A stretch of DNA of 64,000 bases from Amphibacillus jilinensis Y1 (lineage in GTDB: Bacteria; Bacillota; Bacilli; Bacillales; Amphibacillaceae), in NCBI RefSeq assembly GCF_000306965.1, contig NZ_JH976435.1, forward strand, positions 462,016-526,015, in the 5' to 3' direction. Under the pieces are notes generated by a model. That model did not search any database and was not told where the DNA came from. It saw only the letters and a program-made list of their open reading frames with translations. Every line of letters begins with the position of its first letter. Positions within the stretch are counted from its first letter, which is position 1. Position numbers and translations under genes: made by a program. Below, piece after piece: positions 42,485-51,069 of the stretch.

Positions 42485-43162
42485 ATGAAATTTTCAGAAG
42501 AAATTAGACAGGAAGCCGATCCAATTTGGCAAGCTAGCTTTGATCATCCATTTGTACAAGGTGTTGGAGATGGAACTTTACCATTAGATCGCTTTCGGTA
42601 TTACGTGATGCAGGATTCTTACTATCTATCCACCTTTGCTCGCGTTCAATCTTTAGGTGGGGCTATGGCAGATTCTTTAGAAGTCACCCATCGAATGGCT
42701 ATTCACGCTCAAGGCACTTATGAAGCTGAGATGGCTTTACATCGTACCTTTTCAAAATTATTAAAGATTACCGAAGAAGAGCAAAAAACATTTAAGCCTG
42801 CACCCACGGCATATGCTTATAGTTCTCATATGTATCGTGCAGCGCAATTTGGTCACCTAGGGGATGTAATTGCTGCTATCTTGCCTTGTTATTGGCTCTA
42901 TTATGAGATAGGGGAACAACTAAAAGATAAACAACCGAATGAACCGATTTATCAAGAATGGATTAAAACATATGGATCTGACTGGTTCAAAGAATTAGTA
43001 GAGGAGCAAATTAACCGATTAGATGAGATTGCTGAACATGTATCAACTGCTGATCGTCATCGAATGAAAGAGCATTTTATGATAAGTAGTCAATATGAAT
43101 ATTTGTTTTGGGAAATGGCGTATACGCTAGAAAAGTGGCCAATCGATTATTTGAACATTTAA
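42485..43162 (+). CDS. tenA: Thiaminase II / aminopyrimidine aminohydrolase
   Basis: A 225-aa all-helical TenA enzyme that recovers the thiamine pyrimidine moiety from degraded thiamine. The catalytic cysteine is in AAILPCYWLYYEIGEQL near residue 135. RYYVMQDSYYLSTFARV and the C-terminal YEYLFWEMAYTLEKWP are family motifs. The ATG behind GGGAGGAGAAGGA was chosen. It stands alone behind a TPP riboswitch; no thiamine transporter genes accompany it here. Confidence 0.93.
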   Translation: MKFSEEIRQEADPIWQASFDHPFVQGVGDGTLPLDRFRYYVMQDSYYLSTFARVQSLGGAMADSLEVTHRMAIHAQGTYEAEMALHRTFSKLLKITEEEQKTFKPAPTAYAYSSHMYRAAQFGHLGDVIAAILPCYWLYYEIGEQLKDKQPNEPIYQEWIKTYGSDWFKELVEEQINRLDEIAEHVSTADRHRMKEHFMISSQYEYLFWEMAYTLEKWPIDYLNI

Positions 43163-43177
43163 CAGGTTATGATTGAT

Positions 43178-43214
43178 AAAAAACGAGTCAGTTAATAGAT
43201 CTGACTCGTTTTTT
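43178..43214. terminator. Bidirectional terminator between tenA and the DUF3231 gene
   Basis: A perfect 14-bp stem AAAAAACGAGTCAG/CTGACTCGTTTTTT. Confidence 0.92.
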
Positions 43215-43216
43215 AG

Positions 43217-43729
43217 TTAATCGAGTGCAGGTGCTTTAATGTGTAGAGGAGGTAGCACAATCCAACCTTTTTCTTTATTTAATCGTAATACTTTCGCACC
43301 CATTTGCGCTTTATTCATATGGAATTGGCCGAAAAGCGTGGCGATGTCTTCGCGTAAACATTGTCCCATGATCGTGCTGCAACTAATTAAACCTTGAGCA
43401 ATGTTAGCTGAGATGGCTGCACTAATTTCTGGATCATTAAAACGAGCACCACTAGGGATGTCTTCAAGATCAGCATAAGCGCGTTCCGGTGGTGTAGGCG
43501 GCAAACTAACACCGTTAATTTTCAAAATTTCTTCGGTACTTTCAATTTCTTGTTGTAGACCACGGATAAGATCATCTAATAATTTGTACAAATCTTGATC
43601 ACCAGTATGGTTGCTCAACGTTTGATAAGTAACATAGTTTCCTTTTGCAGCTAATAGGAAGGACCATATGCTAAATACCTCTCCATAATGTAATGGATCC
43701 TTCTTTGGATTCCCACGCATAATACCCAT
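43217..43729 (-). CDS. DUF3231 family ferritin-like protein
   Basis: A 170-aa protein of the DUF3231 family, common in spore-forming Bacillaceae and predicted to form a helical bundle. Recognised by GNPKKDPLHYGEVFSIWSFLLAAKG and the EISAAISANIAQGLISCS stretch (parts). Members resemble CotF-like coat or ferritin-like proteins, but function is not established. AAGGAGTG lies 8 bases before the ATG. It is divergent from the next gene. Confidence 0.82.
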   Translation of the reverse strand: MGIMRGNPKKDPLHYGEVFSIWSFLLAAKGNYVTYQTLSNHTGDQDLYKLLDDLIRGLQQEIESTEEILKINGVSLPPTPPERAYADLEDIPSGARFNDPEISAAISANIAQGLISCSTIMGQCLREDIATLFGQFHMNKAQMGAKVLRLNKEKGWIVLPPLHIKAPALD

Positions 43730-43879
43730 AAAAACACTCCTTATCGTTTATTCAAGCTTTATTCTTTTATAAACACGACTATTTTATACATTAAATTGCA
43801 AACAAGTATAAACATTATTTTCTATATAAAGATGTATAAATAAAGGATTGAATCACATACTAGTCATGGAGGTGTTGGT

Positions 43880-44320
43880 ATGGAACATGTTAAATTAATC
43901 GTGATTAAATTTATTGCGTCATTTGTTCTCTTATATTTAGTTTTAGGCATTGGTTATGGTATGGCGGTGGGCTCCATCTTAGCCATTAACGTGGTTAGTC
44001 TTATTGCTTACTATATTGGAGATTTAGTTATCTTGAAGCGAACAAATAACTTAATAGCAGCACTGGCTGATTTTGCTATTGCATTTGCTGTTATTTATCT
44101 ACTCGCTGATCTATTAACGGTTGGTGGTGACCCGTTAACAGCGTCTTTCCTTTCAGCGGTTGCTATTGGTATTTACGAATTGTTTTTTCATCCCTATGTG
44201 GCTGAAGTATTAGATTACCAAGATGACGAACCGGTGAATTTAACACAATATGATTATAGTATGGAGGCTTCAGATGAATTTGAACCCTACCTCAATGACT
44301 TTGATGATGAAGATATATGA
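43880..44320 (+). CDS. DUF2512 family membrane protein (YndM-like)
   Basis: A 146-aa protein with four membrane helices (about 6-25, 28-48, 58-77, 84-103), the family start HVKLIVIKFIASFVLLYLVL and the conserved YYIGDLVILKRTNNLIAALAD (part). The C-terminal 35 residues are very acidic and cytoplasmic-looking. Function unknown. GGAGGTG precedes the ATG. Confidence 0.82.
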   Translation: MEHVKLIVIKFIASFVLLYLVLGIGYGMAVGSILAINVVSLIAYYIGDLVILKRTNNLIAALADFAIAFAVIYLLADLLTVGGDPLTASFLSAVAIGIYELFFHPYVAEVLDYQDDEPVNLTQYDYSMEASDEFEPYLNDFDDEDI

Positions 44321-44373
44321 TAAAGTATAAAGCTAGATAGAAAGTGCCTAATCAACTCTAATATTAATAAATG

Positions 44374-44417
44374 AAAGCCATGGTTTAAACATACAAATCG
44401 TTTAAATCATGGCTTTT
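44374..44417 (+). terminator. Terminator of the DUF2512 gene
   Basis: AAAGCCATGGTTTAAAC pairs with GTTTAAATCATGGCTTT, 17 bp with one mismatch. Confidence 0.85.
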
Positions 44418-44510
44418 ATATCGCACAAAATTTAATCGTTTTACTATACTAGTACTAGCAATAGCTTAGACATGATTGCGGTTATGCCTTTTGAAAGGAA
44501 GGTGGCCAAC

Positions 44511-44594
44511 ATGACGGTTTATGAATGTTTAGTCATCATGATTAGCTTTGCTACCCTAGTTTTTATTATATCAAATAAGAATAAGGGTGATTAA
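44511..44594 (+). CDS. Putative holin-like toxin peptide, 27 aa (type I toxin family)
   Basis: A 27-codon ORF with a strong purine-rich ribosome binding site (AAAGGAAGGTGG). The peptide starts MTVYECLVIMISFATLVF, has one hydrophobic helix (about 6-20) and a lysine/asparagine tail. This matches the pattern MTVYExLxxMISFxTLxxxIL of the Hol-Tox (TxpA/BsrG-like) peptides of Bacillaceae type I toxin-antitoxin pairs, although the tail is shorter than usual. The antitoxin would be an overlapping antisense RNA; see the hairpins at 44597-44635 and 44683-44722. Confidence 0.7.
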   Translation: MTVYECLVIMISFATLVFIISNKNKGD

Positions 44595-44596
44595 AA

Positions 44597-44635
44597 GCTC
44601 CTGAATCAATGAAACCTTCTCGTTAAGTACAGGAG
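44597..44635 (-). ncRNA. Possible 3' end of an antisense RNA to the toxin gene
   Basis: CTCCTG and CAGGAG form a hairpin that is followed by CTTTT only on the minus strand. An antisense RNA coming from about 44660 (weak TATAGT box on the minus strand) could end here, overlapping the toxin mRNA. Evidence is structural only. Confidence 0.25.
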
Positions 44636-44682
44636 TCTGATAAAAAAGGTATAATCACTATAAACATGATCTGCTATTGCAT

Positions 44683-44722
44683 AAGGTCGTTTGACGATTA
44701 TATGTTAAGCGGCCTTTTTTTA
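44683..44722 (+). terminator. Terminator downstream of the toxin-like gene
   Basis: AAGGTCGTTT pairs with AAGCGGCCTT (G-U pairs) and leads into TTTTTTT. The 44595-44938 gap further holds a repeat copy and the chr promoter. Confidence 0.75.
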
Positions 44723-44773
44723 TTGCATATTAAGTTTTAGGTAGAAAAACTTGTTGTTTTTAGATGGACTCTA

Positions 44774-44826
44774 TTTATTACAGATAAGTGTTCTTAAAAA
44801 ACGTCCGTCTCAAAATAGAGAGAAGG
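44774..44826 (+). repeat. Dispersed intergenic repeat, module A copy
   Basis: TTTATTACAGATAAGTGTTC...AAAACGTCC...TCTCAAAATAGAGAG matches the start of the copy at 11867 in its ends and spacing. Module B is absent. Confidence 0.7.
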
Positions 44827-44840
44827 TTCTGTTTATTTGA

Positions 44841-44869
44841 TTGACAATAAGCTAAACCCACTATAAGAT
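44841..44869 (+). promoter_or_regulatory. Promoter of the chromate transporter operon
   Basis: TTGACA at 44841-44846, a 17-base spacer and TAAGAT at 44864-44869. Confidence 0.65.
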
Positions 44870-44938
44870 TATATATATCAAAAAAGTATACTGAATCGAT
44901 AAAATATATTATATAAGTATATCTAAAGGGGTGGTTTG

Positions 44939-45484
44939 TTGAAAGATTTATTTGAACTTTTTATAACGTTTGCTCGGATAGGTGGATTAACATTTGGTGG
45001 AGGCTATGCGATGCTCCCGATCTTACAAAGAGAGGTCGTGGAAATAAAAAAATGGGCAACAACTGAAGAATTAATGGACTATTATGCAATTGGGCAAACA
45101 ACACCTGGTATTATAGCTGTTAATACAGCTACTTTTATTGGGCAAAGGCATCGAGGTACCTTAGGTGGGATCGCAGCGACTTTTGGCGTTATTTTTCCTT
45201 CACTTATCATTATTAGTATTATTGCCATGTTTATGAATAATATTGAAGATTCTATCGTTTTGCAAAATGCTTTTGCTGGCATTCGAGTTAGCGTCTATGT
45301 GCTAATTCTTAATGCAGTCATTAAGTTGTGGAAAAAATCAGTTGTTGATAAGACCGGTTTACTTATCTTTTTACTTATTTTCACTTTATCTATATTTACA
45401 AGTTTGTCTCCCGTCCTATTTGTTATTGGTGCAGGTGTTATCGGATTATTGACAAAAACACAAAGAGGTGAGCGATTAAAATGA
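44939..45484 (+). CDS. Chromate transporter, N-terminal-type half protein
   Basis: A 181-aa membrane protein of the CHR family in its short form, where two half-size proteins are made from neighbouring genes. Motifs: ARIGGLTFGGGYAMLPIL and IGQTTPGIIAVNTATFIG, then four to five helices. Two adjacent TTG codons could start it; the second is better spaced from AAAGGGG. It overlaps the second half by 4 bases. Characterised pairs export chromate; the true substrate here is not proven. Confidence 0.87.
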   Translation: MKDLFELFITFARIGGLTFGGGYAMLPILQREVVEIKKWATTEELMDYYAIGQTTPGIIAVNTATFIGQRHRGTLGGIAATFGVIFPSLIIISIIAMFMNNIEDSIVLQNAFAGIRVSVYVLILNAVIKLWKKSVVDKTGLLIFLLIFTLSIFTSLSPVLFVIGAGVIGLLTKTQRGERLK

Positions 45485-46071
45485 TTTACTTGCAATTATA
45501 TTATGAGTTCTTACAAGTGGGTTTATTTGCTGTCGGAGGTGGTTTAGCTACATTACCTTTCTTATATGATATCTCAGATCGAACAGGTTGGTTTACTTAT
45601 GAGCAATTGGCTGATATGATTGCGATTTCTGAATCAACGCCTGGTGCAATTGGTATTAATATGTCAACATATGCAGGGTACATGGCAGCTGGTATACCCG
45701 GTGGCATTGTCGCTTCGCTTGGTTTGATTACACCAGCAGTAATTATTATTGTTGTCGTTGCTCAATTTTTAAATAAATTCAAAGATAATCAGTATATTCA
45801 AGCTACCTTTCACGGTTTAAGACCAGCATCAACAGCACTTATTGCCTCAGCAGGTTTTGCGGTTGTTATGATTGATTTAGTTCATGTTGACTTATTTCGA
45901 ATCACCGGATCGTTTATTGATTTGATCAATTGGCGAGCATTACTACTAGCGATTGTGTTGTTTTATTTGTCTAATCATGTTCGATTAATTAAAAATCTCC
46001 ATCCGGTTGTGTTTATTGCTTTCGCTGCCGCTATAGGTATGATATTTAATTTTGCTGAGGTCGCACTATGA
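45481..46071 (+). CDS. Chromate transporter, C-terminal-type half protein
   Basis: A 196-aa partner of the preceding gene, with the matching motifs VGLFAVGGGLATLPFL and ISESTPGAIGINMSTYAGY and about five membrane helices. The two are expected to act as a heterodimer with opposite membrane orientation, as known for Bacillus YwrA/YwrB. It overlaps both neighbours by 4 bases. Confidence 0.87.
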   Translation: MIYLQLYYEFLQVGLFAVGGGLATLPFLYDISDRTGWFTYEQLADMIAISESTPGAIGINMSTYAGYMAAGIPGGIVASLGLITPAVIIIVVVAQFLNKFKDNQYIQATFHGLRPASTALIASAGFAVVMIDLVHVDLFRITGSFIDLINWRALLLAIVLFYLSNHVRLIKNLHPVVFIAFAAAIGMIFNFAEVAL

Positions 46072-46925
46072 ATATTAAACAATTGCAATATTTTATTGCC
46101 GTAGCAGAGAATGGTACCATATCTGCTGCAGCTAAAAAACTTGGTATCTCACAGCCGCCGTTAAGTGTACAATTGAAACAGTTAGAAGATAGCTTGCATG
46201 TTCAGTTGTTTGAACGAGGAGCACGCAAGGTGAAATTAACAGAGGCTGGAAAAATTCTGTACAAACGAGCAAATAGCATTGTTGCCCTTTCACGCATGAC
46301 GATTCATGAACTTGATCATTTTCAAAATAATCAATCAGGTACGTTAAGAATAGGAACTATTTCATCGGTTGGTGCTTCTTTGTATCATAATAGATTACAA
46401 GTTTTTAATCGTATGTATCCTGACCTTACCTATGATTTACATGAGGGCAATACATACGAATTATTAGAAAAGCTAAATCGAGACGAAATTGATTTAGCTA
46501 TCGTACGCACGCCATTTCAGGCTGATGATGTCATTTGTCACAACCTAAAAGAAGAGCCGATGCTTGCAGTGACAACCAAACATTATTTAATGGGTAAACA
46601 TGGTAAGATCTCAATTAATCAATTGAAAGATCAACCACTTATTTACTATCGAAGAATGGAACATGTCATTACATCAGCTTTTCAAAAGCATGGACTTGAA
46701 CCGGTTATCAAGTGTCTTAATGATGACGCACGAACGTCAATGATGTGGGCAGAAGCGGGGATTGGAATTGCATTAGTTCCTGAATCGATTGTTAAGCTTT
46801 ACTGGCCTGATCACATCACTTCTTATCAAATTGACGAACCAGATCTTTTTACACAAGTAACAGCGATTAGAAAAAGAAATGCATCTTGTTCACCAATCGT
46901 TTCATCCTTTCTTGACTTATTTTAA
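46068..46925 (+). CDS. LysR-family transcriptional regulator
   Basis: A 285-aa LysR protein. The N-terminal helix-turn-helix is ISAAAKKLGISQPPLSVQLKQL (residues about 18-38, part) and the rest an effector-binding domain. Its ATG overlaps the stop of the second chromate transporter half, so it is translated with the transporter, an unusual place for a LysR regulator, which is generally divergent. It likely controls its own operon. The effector is unknown. Confidence 0.88.
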   Translation: MNIKQLQYFIAVAENGTISAAAKKLGISQPPLSVQLKQLEDSLHVQLFERGARKVKLTEAGKILYKRANSIVALSRMTIHELDHFQNNQSGTLRIGTISSVGASLYHNRLQVFNRMYPDLTYDLHEGNTYELLEKLNRDEIDLAIVRTPFQADDVICHNLKEEPMLAVTTKHYLMGKHGKISINQLKDQPLIYYRRMEHVITSAFQKHGLEPVIKCLNDDARTSMMWAEAGIGIALVPESIVKLYWPDHITSYQIDEPDLFTQVTAIRKRNASCSPIVSSFLDLF

Positions 46926-47123
46926 TGAATAAAATTGAGGTTTTTTATAAGAAACTATTTCCGATAGATTGAGTATTAATTATTGGTCGGATAAGGTTAA
47001 TCGATTGGAATCAGATGTCGAATGATGGCTAATCTATTAAATTTTAATGACAAATCTTTTTAAGCTAATAGTGGCATTTGAATTTATGTTAAAATGAATC
47101 CATTATGAAAGGAGTGTGTTAGA

Positions 47124-47669
47124 TTGTCTAATAAAAAACTTTATTATTATATATTCACATCATTGGTCGTATTATTAATCGCCGGTAGTGTCTATTTATT
47201 TATGTTTGACAAAGACGATGATCGGGTGTTAGAAGCAGAAGAGATTAAGGAACTGGTCTCAGATTATAGTTTAGGGCGTCATGATGATCAAGATGCTTCA
47301 ATCACATCACATGAACTTATTGTGAATGACCAAGATGATAATGAACGTGTCTATCAATTACCAAAAGAGCGTTTTTTTGTTTCTATTGCTCCTTATGCCG
47401 ACGAGACACATCCTTGTGCAGTGCATAGCCTGACAGGTTGCCAAGGTGAGCTTGTCAATCAAACATTTGACTTATCTATTGAGGACCAAAAAGGAGAGGT
47501 CATTGTTAATGACAAAGTCACTTCAATGGAGAATGGTTTCATCGATATATGGTTGCCACGTGATGAGACCTATCATGTTACGATAGCTAAGGATGGTAAA
47601 ACCGTTGAGCAGGAAATCTCAACTTTCGAAGGTGACAATACATGTATAACAACCATGCAATTACAGTAA
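47124..47669 (+). CDS. CueP-family metal-binding protein
   Basis: A 181-aa exported or membrane-anchored protein with an uncleaved-looking N-terminal helix (about 6-27) and no lipobox. The CueP hallmarks are PCAVHSLTGCQGEL near residue 97 and the C-terminal DNTCITTMQL, three cysteines in total. In Salmonella, CueP binds periplasmic copper and supplies superoxide dismutase; Gram-positive homologues are less studied. Start is TTG behind AAAGGAGTG. Confidence 0.85.
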   Translation: MSNKKLYYYIFTSLVVLLIAGSVYLFMFDKDDDRVLEAEEIKELVSDYSLGRHDDQDASITSHELIVNDQDDNERVYQLPKERFFVSIAPYADETHPCAVHSLTGCQGELVNQTFDLSIEDQKGEVIVNDKVTSMENGFIDIWLPRDETYHVTIAKDGKTVEQEISTFEGDNTCITTMQLQ

Positions 47670-47701
47670 AACAAACTTTTTAAATGTAAGGGGGAGATAA
47701 G

Positions 47702-48226
47702 GTGGGAGAAAGTGATAGTAGAGCTGTTTACTATAGTTCCTTTACGTTCAAAGAAGCGGTGTACTTTATTGTAGCAACCAGTAAAGGTCTATGTTATGTT
47801 GGTTCGCCCAATCAACCAATTGATGAAATTATCATTTGGTTAAATAAACATTTGCCTGACTACGATTTGGTTGAAGACCATCAACATTTAACGAGATACA
47901 AGCAGGCGCTCATTAGGTATTTATCTGGAAACTTGTTAACATTTACGTTTGAAATTGATCCAATGGGTACGGCTTTTCAACAATCAGTTTGGCGTGCCCT
48001 GCAAGATATCCCCTATGGACATACGATGACCTATGGTGAAGTAGCTAAAATGATTAATCGTCCCACAGCGGTAAGGGCAGTAGGAAGAGCGATTGGAGCA
48101 AATCCACTGTTAATTGTTATACCTTGTCACAGGGTGATCAGAAAAGGTGGTCAATTATCAGGTTTTCGAGCTGGATTAGCTATGAAGAGGATGTTATTAA
48201 CGCTAGAACAAACAGAGACAGCTTAG
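47702..48226 (+). CDS. ogt: Methylated-DNA--protein-cysteine methyltransferase
   Basis: A 174-aa suicide repair protein that takes alkyl groups from O6-alkylguanine. The acceptor is C142 in VIPCHRVIRKGG, and the helix-turn-helix with arginine finger is PTAVRAVGRAIGANP. The N-terminal domain (1-85) is of the Ogt type. Start is GTG behind GGGGGAGAT. Its terminator overlaps the last codons. Confidence 0.94.
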   Translation: MGESDSRAVYYSSFTFKEAVYFIVATSKGLCYVGSPNQPIDEIIIWLNKHLPDYDLVEDHQHLTRYKQALIRYLSGNLLTFTFEIDPMGTAFQQSVWRALQDIPYGHTMTYGEVAKMINRPTAVRAVGRAIGANPLLIVIPCHRVIRKGGQLSGFRAGLAMKRMLLTLEQTETA

Positions 48227-48245
48227 TTGCTATCTCTGTTTGTTA
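48211..48245 (+). terminator. Terminator of ogt, overlapping its 3' end
   Basis: AACAGAGACAGC pairs with GCTATCTCTGTT with one G-T pair, followed by TGTTATTTT. Confidence 0.75.
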
Positions 48246-48336
48246 TTTTAAAAAAAGTTTTATTTTATCAAAGACCGCTGTCTATAAAAGATCATTCTTA
48301 AACGAGAAAGCATATCTAATGTTTTGAGTTAAGCGC

Positions 48337-48353
48337 TTGAAGGTTCGTTTTTA
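48337..48353 (-). repeat. Short end fragment of the dispersed repeat
   Basis: TTGAAGGTTCGTTTTTA matches the distal end of module B (compare 11989-12003 and the inverse at 3695-3710). As at msrA, it contains the stop codon of a minus-strand gene. Only 17 bases, so chance cannot be excluded. Confidence 0.35.
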
Positions 48354-49004
48354 CCTCTTAATGAACATCTGTGTCCAATGATAACCTTCTTCAATAAATC
48401 CTACTCCAATATGCGTGAAATCTTCGTTTAAAATATTGGCACGATGTCCTTCACTGTTCATCCAAGCTTGAACAACATCGTCAGGTGTCTGTTGACCTTT
48501 CGCAATATTTTCTCCAGCCGCTAGATAACTTATATCAAATGCTTGCATCATATCAAAGGGTGATCCATAAGTTGGGCTGTGATGAGAAAAATAATTATTA
48601 ACTGCCATGTCATTCGATTTCTCTCGGGCAACTGAACTAAGTGATTGATCTACAACGAGTGGATCTAGGCCTTGATCTGTCCGTTCTTGATTTGTCAGCT
48701 CTATTATTTCCTCTTCAAAAGCCTCTAATTCACTTGCGTCTTGTTCTACATCTTCATCTACCGATGCTTTTTTCTTATCATTAGATTGATTAGAATCAGA
48801 GTGTTCTTGTTTGTCTTCATCAACAACAACGACTTCATTTTCCTGTAGATCATTAAAATAAATGTGAAACGATTCTTTCCAATTATTTAACTGATCAAAA
48901 TCACTATAGCTCAAATGATTTGATTGAGATGCTACGACTGGGTTCTGTGAAAACCCTAGTATTACTATTGTTGCTACAATAACTCCTGCAATTTTTCTTA
49001 ACAT
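48351..49004 (-). CDS. Secreted CAP-domain protein (YkwD-like)
   Basis: A 217-aa exported protein: signal peptide (about 1-25, hydrophobic IAGVIVATIVILGF, likely cleaved after VVAS), an acidic and serine-rich linker (about 60-92), and a CAP/SCP domain (about 95-217). Domain motifs are LTNQERTDQGLDPL, YFSHHSP and WMNSEGHRANIL, with the two conserved histidines and glutamate. Such proteins are common in spore-formers; the biochemical role is unclear. AAAGGAGTG precedes the ATG. Confidence 0.9.
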   Translation of the reverse strand: MLRKIAGVIVATIVILGFSQNPVVASQSNHLSYSDFDQLNNWKESFHIYFNDLQENEVVVVDEDKQEHSDSNQSNDKKKASVDEDVEQDASELEAFEEEIIELTNQERTDQGLDPLVVDQSLSSVAREKSNDMAVNNYFSHHSPTYGSPFDMMQAFDISYLAAGENIAKGQQTPDDVVQAWMNSEGHRANILNEDFTHIGVGFIEEGYHWTQMFIKR

Positions 49005-49325
49005 ATGCTACACTCCTTTATATTTTGATTCGATTACATCATAGCATGGCATTTTTGTAACACAGATTGAATATTTTACCATATAGCTATTTCTGTACCA
49101 AAAGTCATGGTTTTTATATGAAAATAGTTATAGTTAAGTTCTATTTATAAAGAGAAAATATATGTATTTTCCTATTGACGGTTTTTAAAATCATGGGTTT
49201 GTGTAATATAATGTCATAACATGTAACAGAAAAGTTGTCGTTTTGAGTAACTGCATATGAAAAATATGTAAAAAACCGTTTGTTTATGTTATTATAATAT
49301 ATATATTTGTTCAAGGAATGATGAA
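49005..49325. other. AT-rich intergenic region
   Basis: This 321-bp gap lies between divergent genes. It holds AT-rich promoter-like stretches (TATAAT near 49294) and a weak long-range inverted repeat (TAGCTATTT with AAATAGTTAT), but nothing I can assign with confidence. Confidence 0.5.
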
Positions 49326-49715
49326 ATGAAAGTAGTTAGGAATCCTCAAGACGTACATAATCCTGTTGCAGCCTATGTTCATCAAATTGAAGTAACCGGA
49401 CCTCAACAGTGGCTAACTTTATCTGGCCAATTAGGTATGGCTGCCGATGGTCGCTTGCCTGAAGATCCGATTGAGCAACTTCAGATAGCGCTTGATAATA
49501 TAAAGAAAAACTTACGTGCTGCCAATATGGAGATTACAGATTTAACTAAACTTGTCTTTTACTTAGTAGGGGATATTGATACAGATAAGAGAAGGGAAGT
49601 TGTTAGTCAGTTCTTGGGTGATCATATACCTTGTACAACGATGTTGTATGTTGTCGCTTTAGCTGCTCCAAACTTCAAAGTTGAAATTGATGCATGGGCT
49701 TGTCGAGATATTTAA
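49326..49715 (+). CDS. RidA/YjgF family protein
   Basis: A 129-aa member of the RidA family, trimeric enzymes that often hydrolyse reactive imine/enamine intermediates from PLP enzymes such as threonine dehydratase. Family features are LTLSGQLGMAADGRLP near residue 29 and the C-terminal NFKVEIDAWACRD. The arginine that marks active deaminases is not clearly seen at its usual place (IPCTTMLYVVALAAPNFKVEIDA region, part), so it may be a non-deaminase subgroup. Confidence 0.85.
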   Translation: MKVVRNPQDVHNPVAAYVHQIEVTGPQQWLTLSGQLGMAADGRLPEDPIEQLQIALDNIKKNLRAANMEITDLTKLVFYLVGDIDTDKRREVVSQFLGDHIPCTTMLYVVALAAPNFKVEIDAWACRDI

Positions 49716-49792
49716 ATAGTCATCAGCTCATTCAAGATTAGGTATGAAGTTTTCAATTATGCTAAGAATAGAAACAGGATAATTGAAAAGCT

Positions 49793-51022
49793 ATGGAATG
49801 GATGGAAATGATGAAAGATAAAAAATTAGATTTACTTGCACTTGCGTCAATCCCGTTAGTTATGACATTAGGGAATTCGATGCTAATCCCAGTTTTGCCA
49901 ATCATTGAGAAAGAGTTGGATATATCGAGTTTTCAATCCAGTCTCATTATTACGGTTTACTCTGTAGTTGCCATTTTTCTGATTCCTATTGCCGGTTATT
50001 TATCAGATAAGGTTGGTCGTAAAAAAGTTATGATACCAAGTATAATAATTACAGGTATAGGAGGTGCCGTATCGGCTATTGCAGCTTGGTTGATGGCATC
50101 CCCTTACATCGTTATACTTATTGGACGATTTTTACAAGGAATCGGGGCGGCAGGGGCATTTCCTGTTGTTATACCAACTGTTGGTGATATGTATAAAGAT
50201 GAAAAAGATGTCAGTGTGGGCTTAGGTATTATTGAAACGTCAAACACATTTGGTAAAGTCCTAAGTCCAATTATTGGTGCATTACTGGCCATGGTGATTT
50301 GGTATTTACCCTTTATTTTTATTCCGGCTTTTTCTTTCATTGCTGTATTACTTGTGTTATTTTTAGTTAAAGCACCAAAGGATAATAAGGCGGAGCAACA
50401 GACTTTTGCAACTTTTATCAACTCATTAAAAGCTGTTTTAAAAACAAATGGACGTTGGTTGGTCGCTACATTTATTATCGGATGTATCAACATGTTTGTC
50501 TTATTTGGTGTATTATTTCATTTTTCATCATTACTTGAATCACAATATAAGATAGAAGGTGTCTATAAAGGTTTATTATTGGCCATTCCATTGTTATCGC
50601 TCTGTATAGCATCGTATGTGACAGGGAAAAAGATTGGTGAAAATAAGGTTATAATGAAGTGGTTAATTTTGATTGGAAATCTCGCATCTACTGTACCGTT
50701 GCTGTTTATTACTAATGAACAAATTAGTATTGTTTTCATTACGGTACTTTTATCTATAGCCGGATTAGGTATTGGTTTGTCTCTACCGTGTTTAGATGCA
50801 TTGATTACTGAAGGGGTAGAAAAAGATATACGAGGAACAGTGACCTCATTATATAGTAGTATGCGCTTTCTAGGAGTGGCTGCAGGGCCTCCCATTATTG
50901 CACTAATCATGAAACAGATTCACATGCTATATATTATACTTGCTTCACTTAGCGCACTTGCGGTAGTGATTACTTTTTTTGCAATAAAGCCTACAAAAGA
51001 TGATGATAAGAACATTAAATAA
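49793..51022 (+). CDS. MFS transporter, DHA1-type drug/proton antiporter
   Basis: A 409-aa, 12-helix transporter. Motif A is GYLSDKVGRKKV near residue 67, and the antiporter motif C lies near residue 150 (GIIETSNTFGKVLSPIIGALL, part). Its nearest style is Bmr/Blt-like or YxxM exporters; the substrate cannot be told. Several ATGs at the start (residues 1, 4, 6, 7) leave the exact N-terminus open. It follows RidA by 77 bases, with a terminator behind. Confidence 0.87.
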   Translation: MEWMEMMKDKKLDLLALASIPLVMTLGNSMLIPVLPIIEKELDISSFQSSLIITVYSVVAIFLIPIAGYLSDKVGRKKVMIPSIIITGIGGAVSAIAAWLMASPYIVILIGRFLQGIGAAGAFPVVIPTVGDMYKDEKDVSVGLGIIETSNTFGKVLSPIIGALLAMVIWYLPFIFIPAFSFIAVLLVLFLVKAPKDNKAEQQTFATFINSLKAVLKTNGRWLVATFIIGCINMFVLFGVLFHFSSLLESQYKIEGVYKGLLLAIPLLSLCIASYVTGKKIGENKVIMKWLILIGNLASTVPLLFITNEQISIVFITVLLSIAGLGIGLSLPCLDALITEGVEKDIRGTVTSLYSSMRFLGVAAGPPIIALIMKQIHMLYIILASLSALAVVITFFAIKPTKDDDKNIK

Positions 51023-51069
51023 ACACCCCAAAAGTTAGAATAACAAATCTAGCTTTTGAGGTGTTTATT
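51021..51069 (+). terminator. Terminator of the MFS gene
   Basis: AAACACCCCAAAAGTTAGA pairs with TCTAGCTTTTGAGGTGTTT, 19 bp with minor mismatches. Confidence 0.88.
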
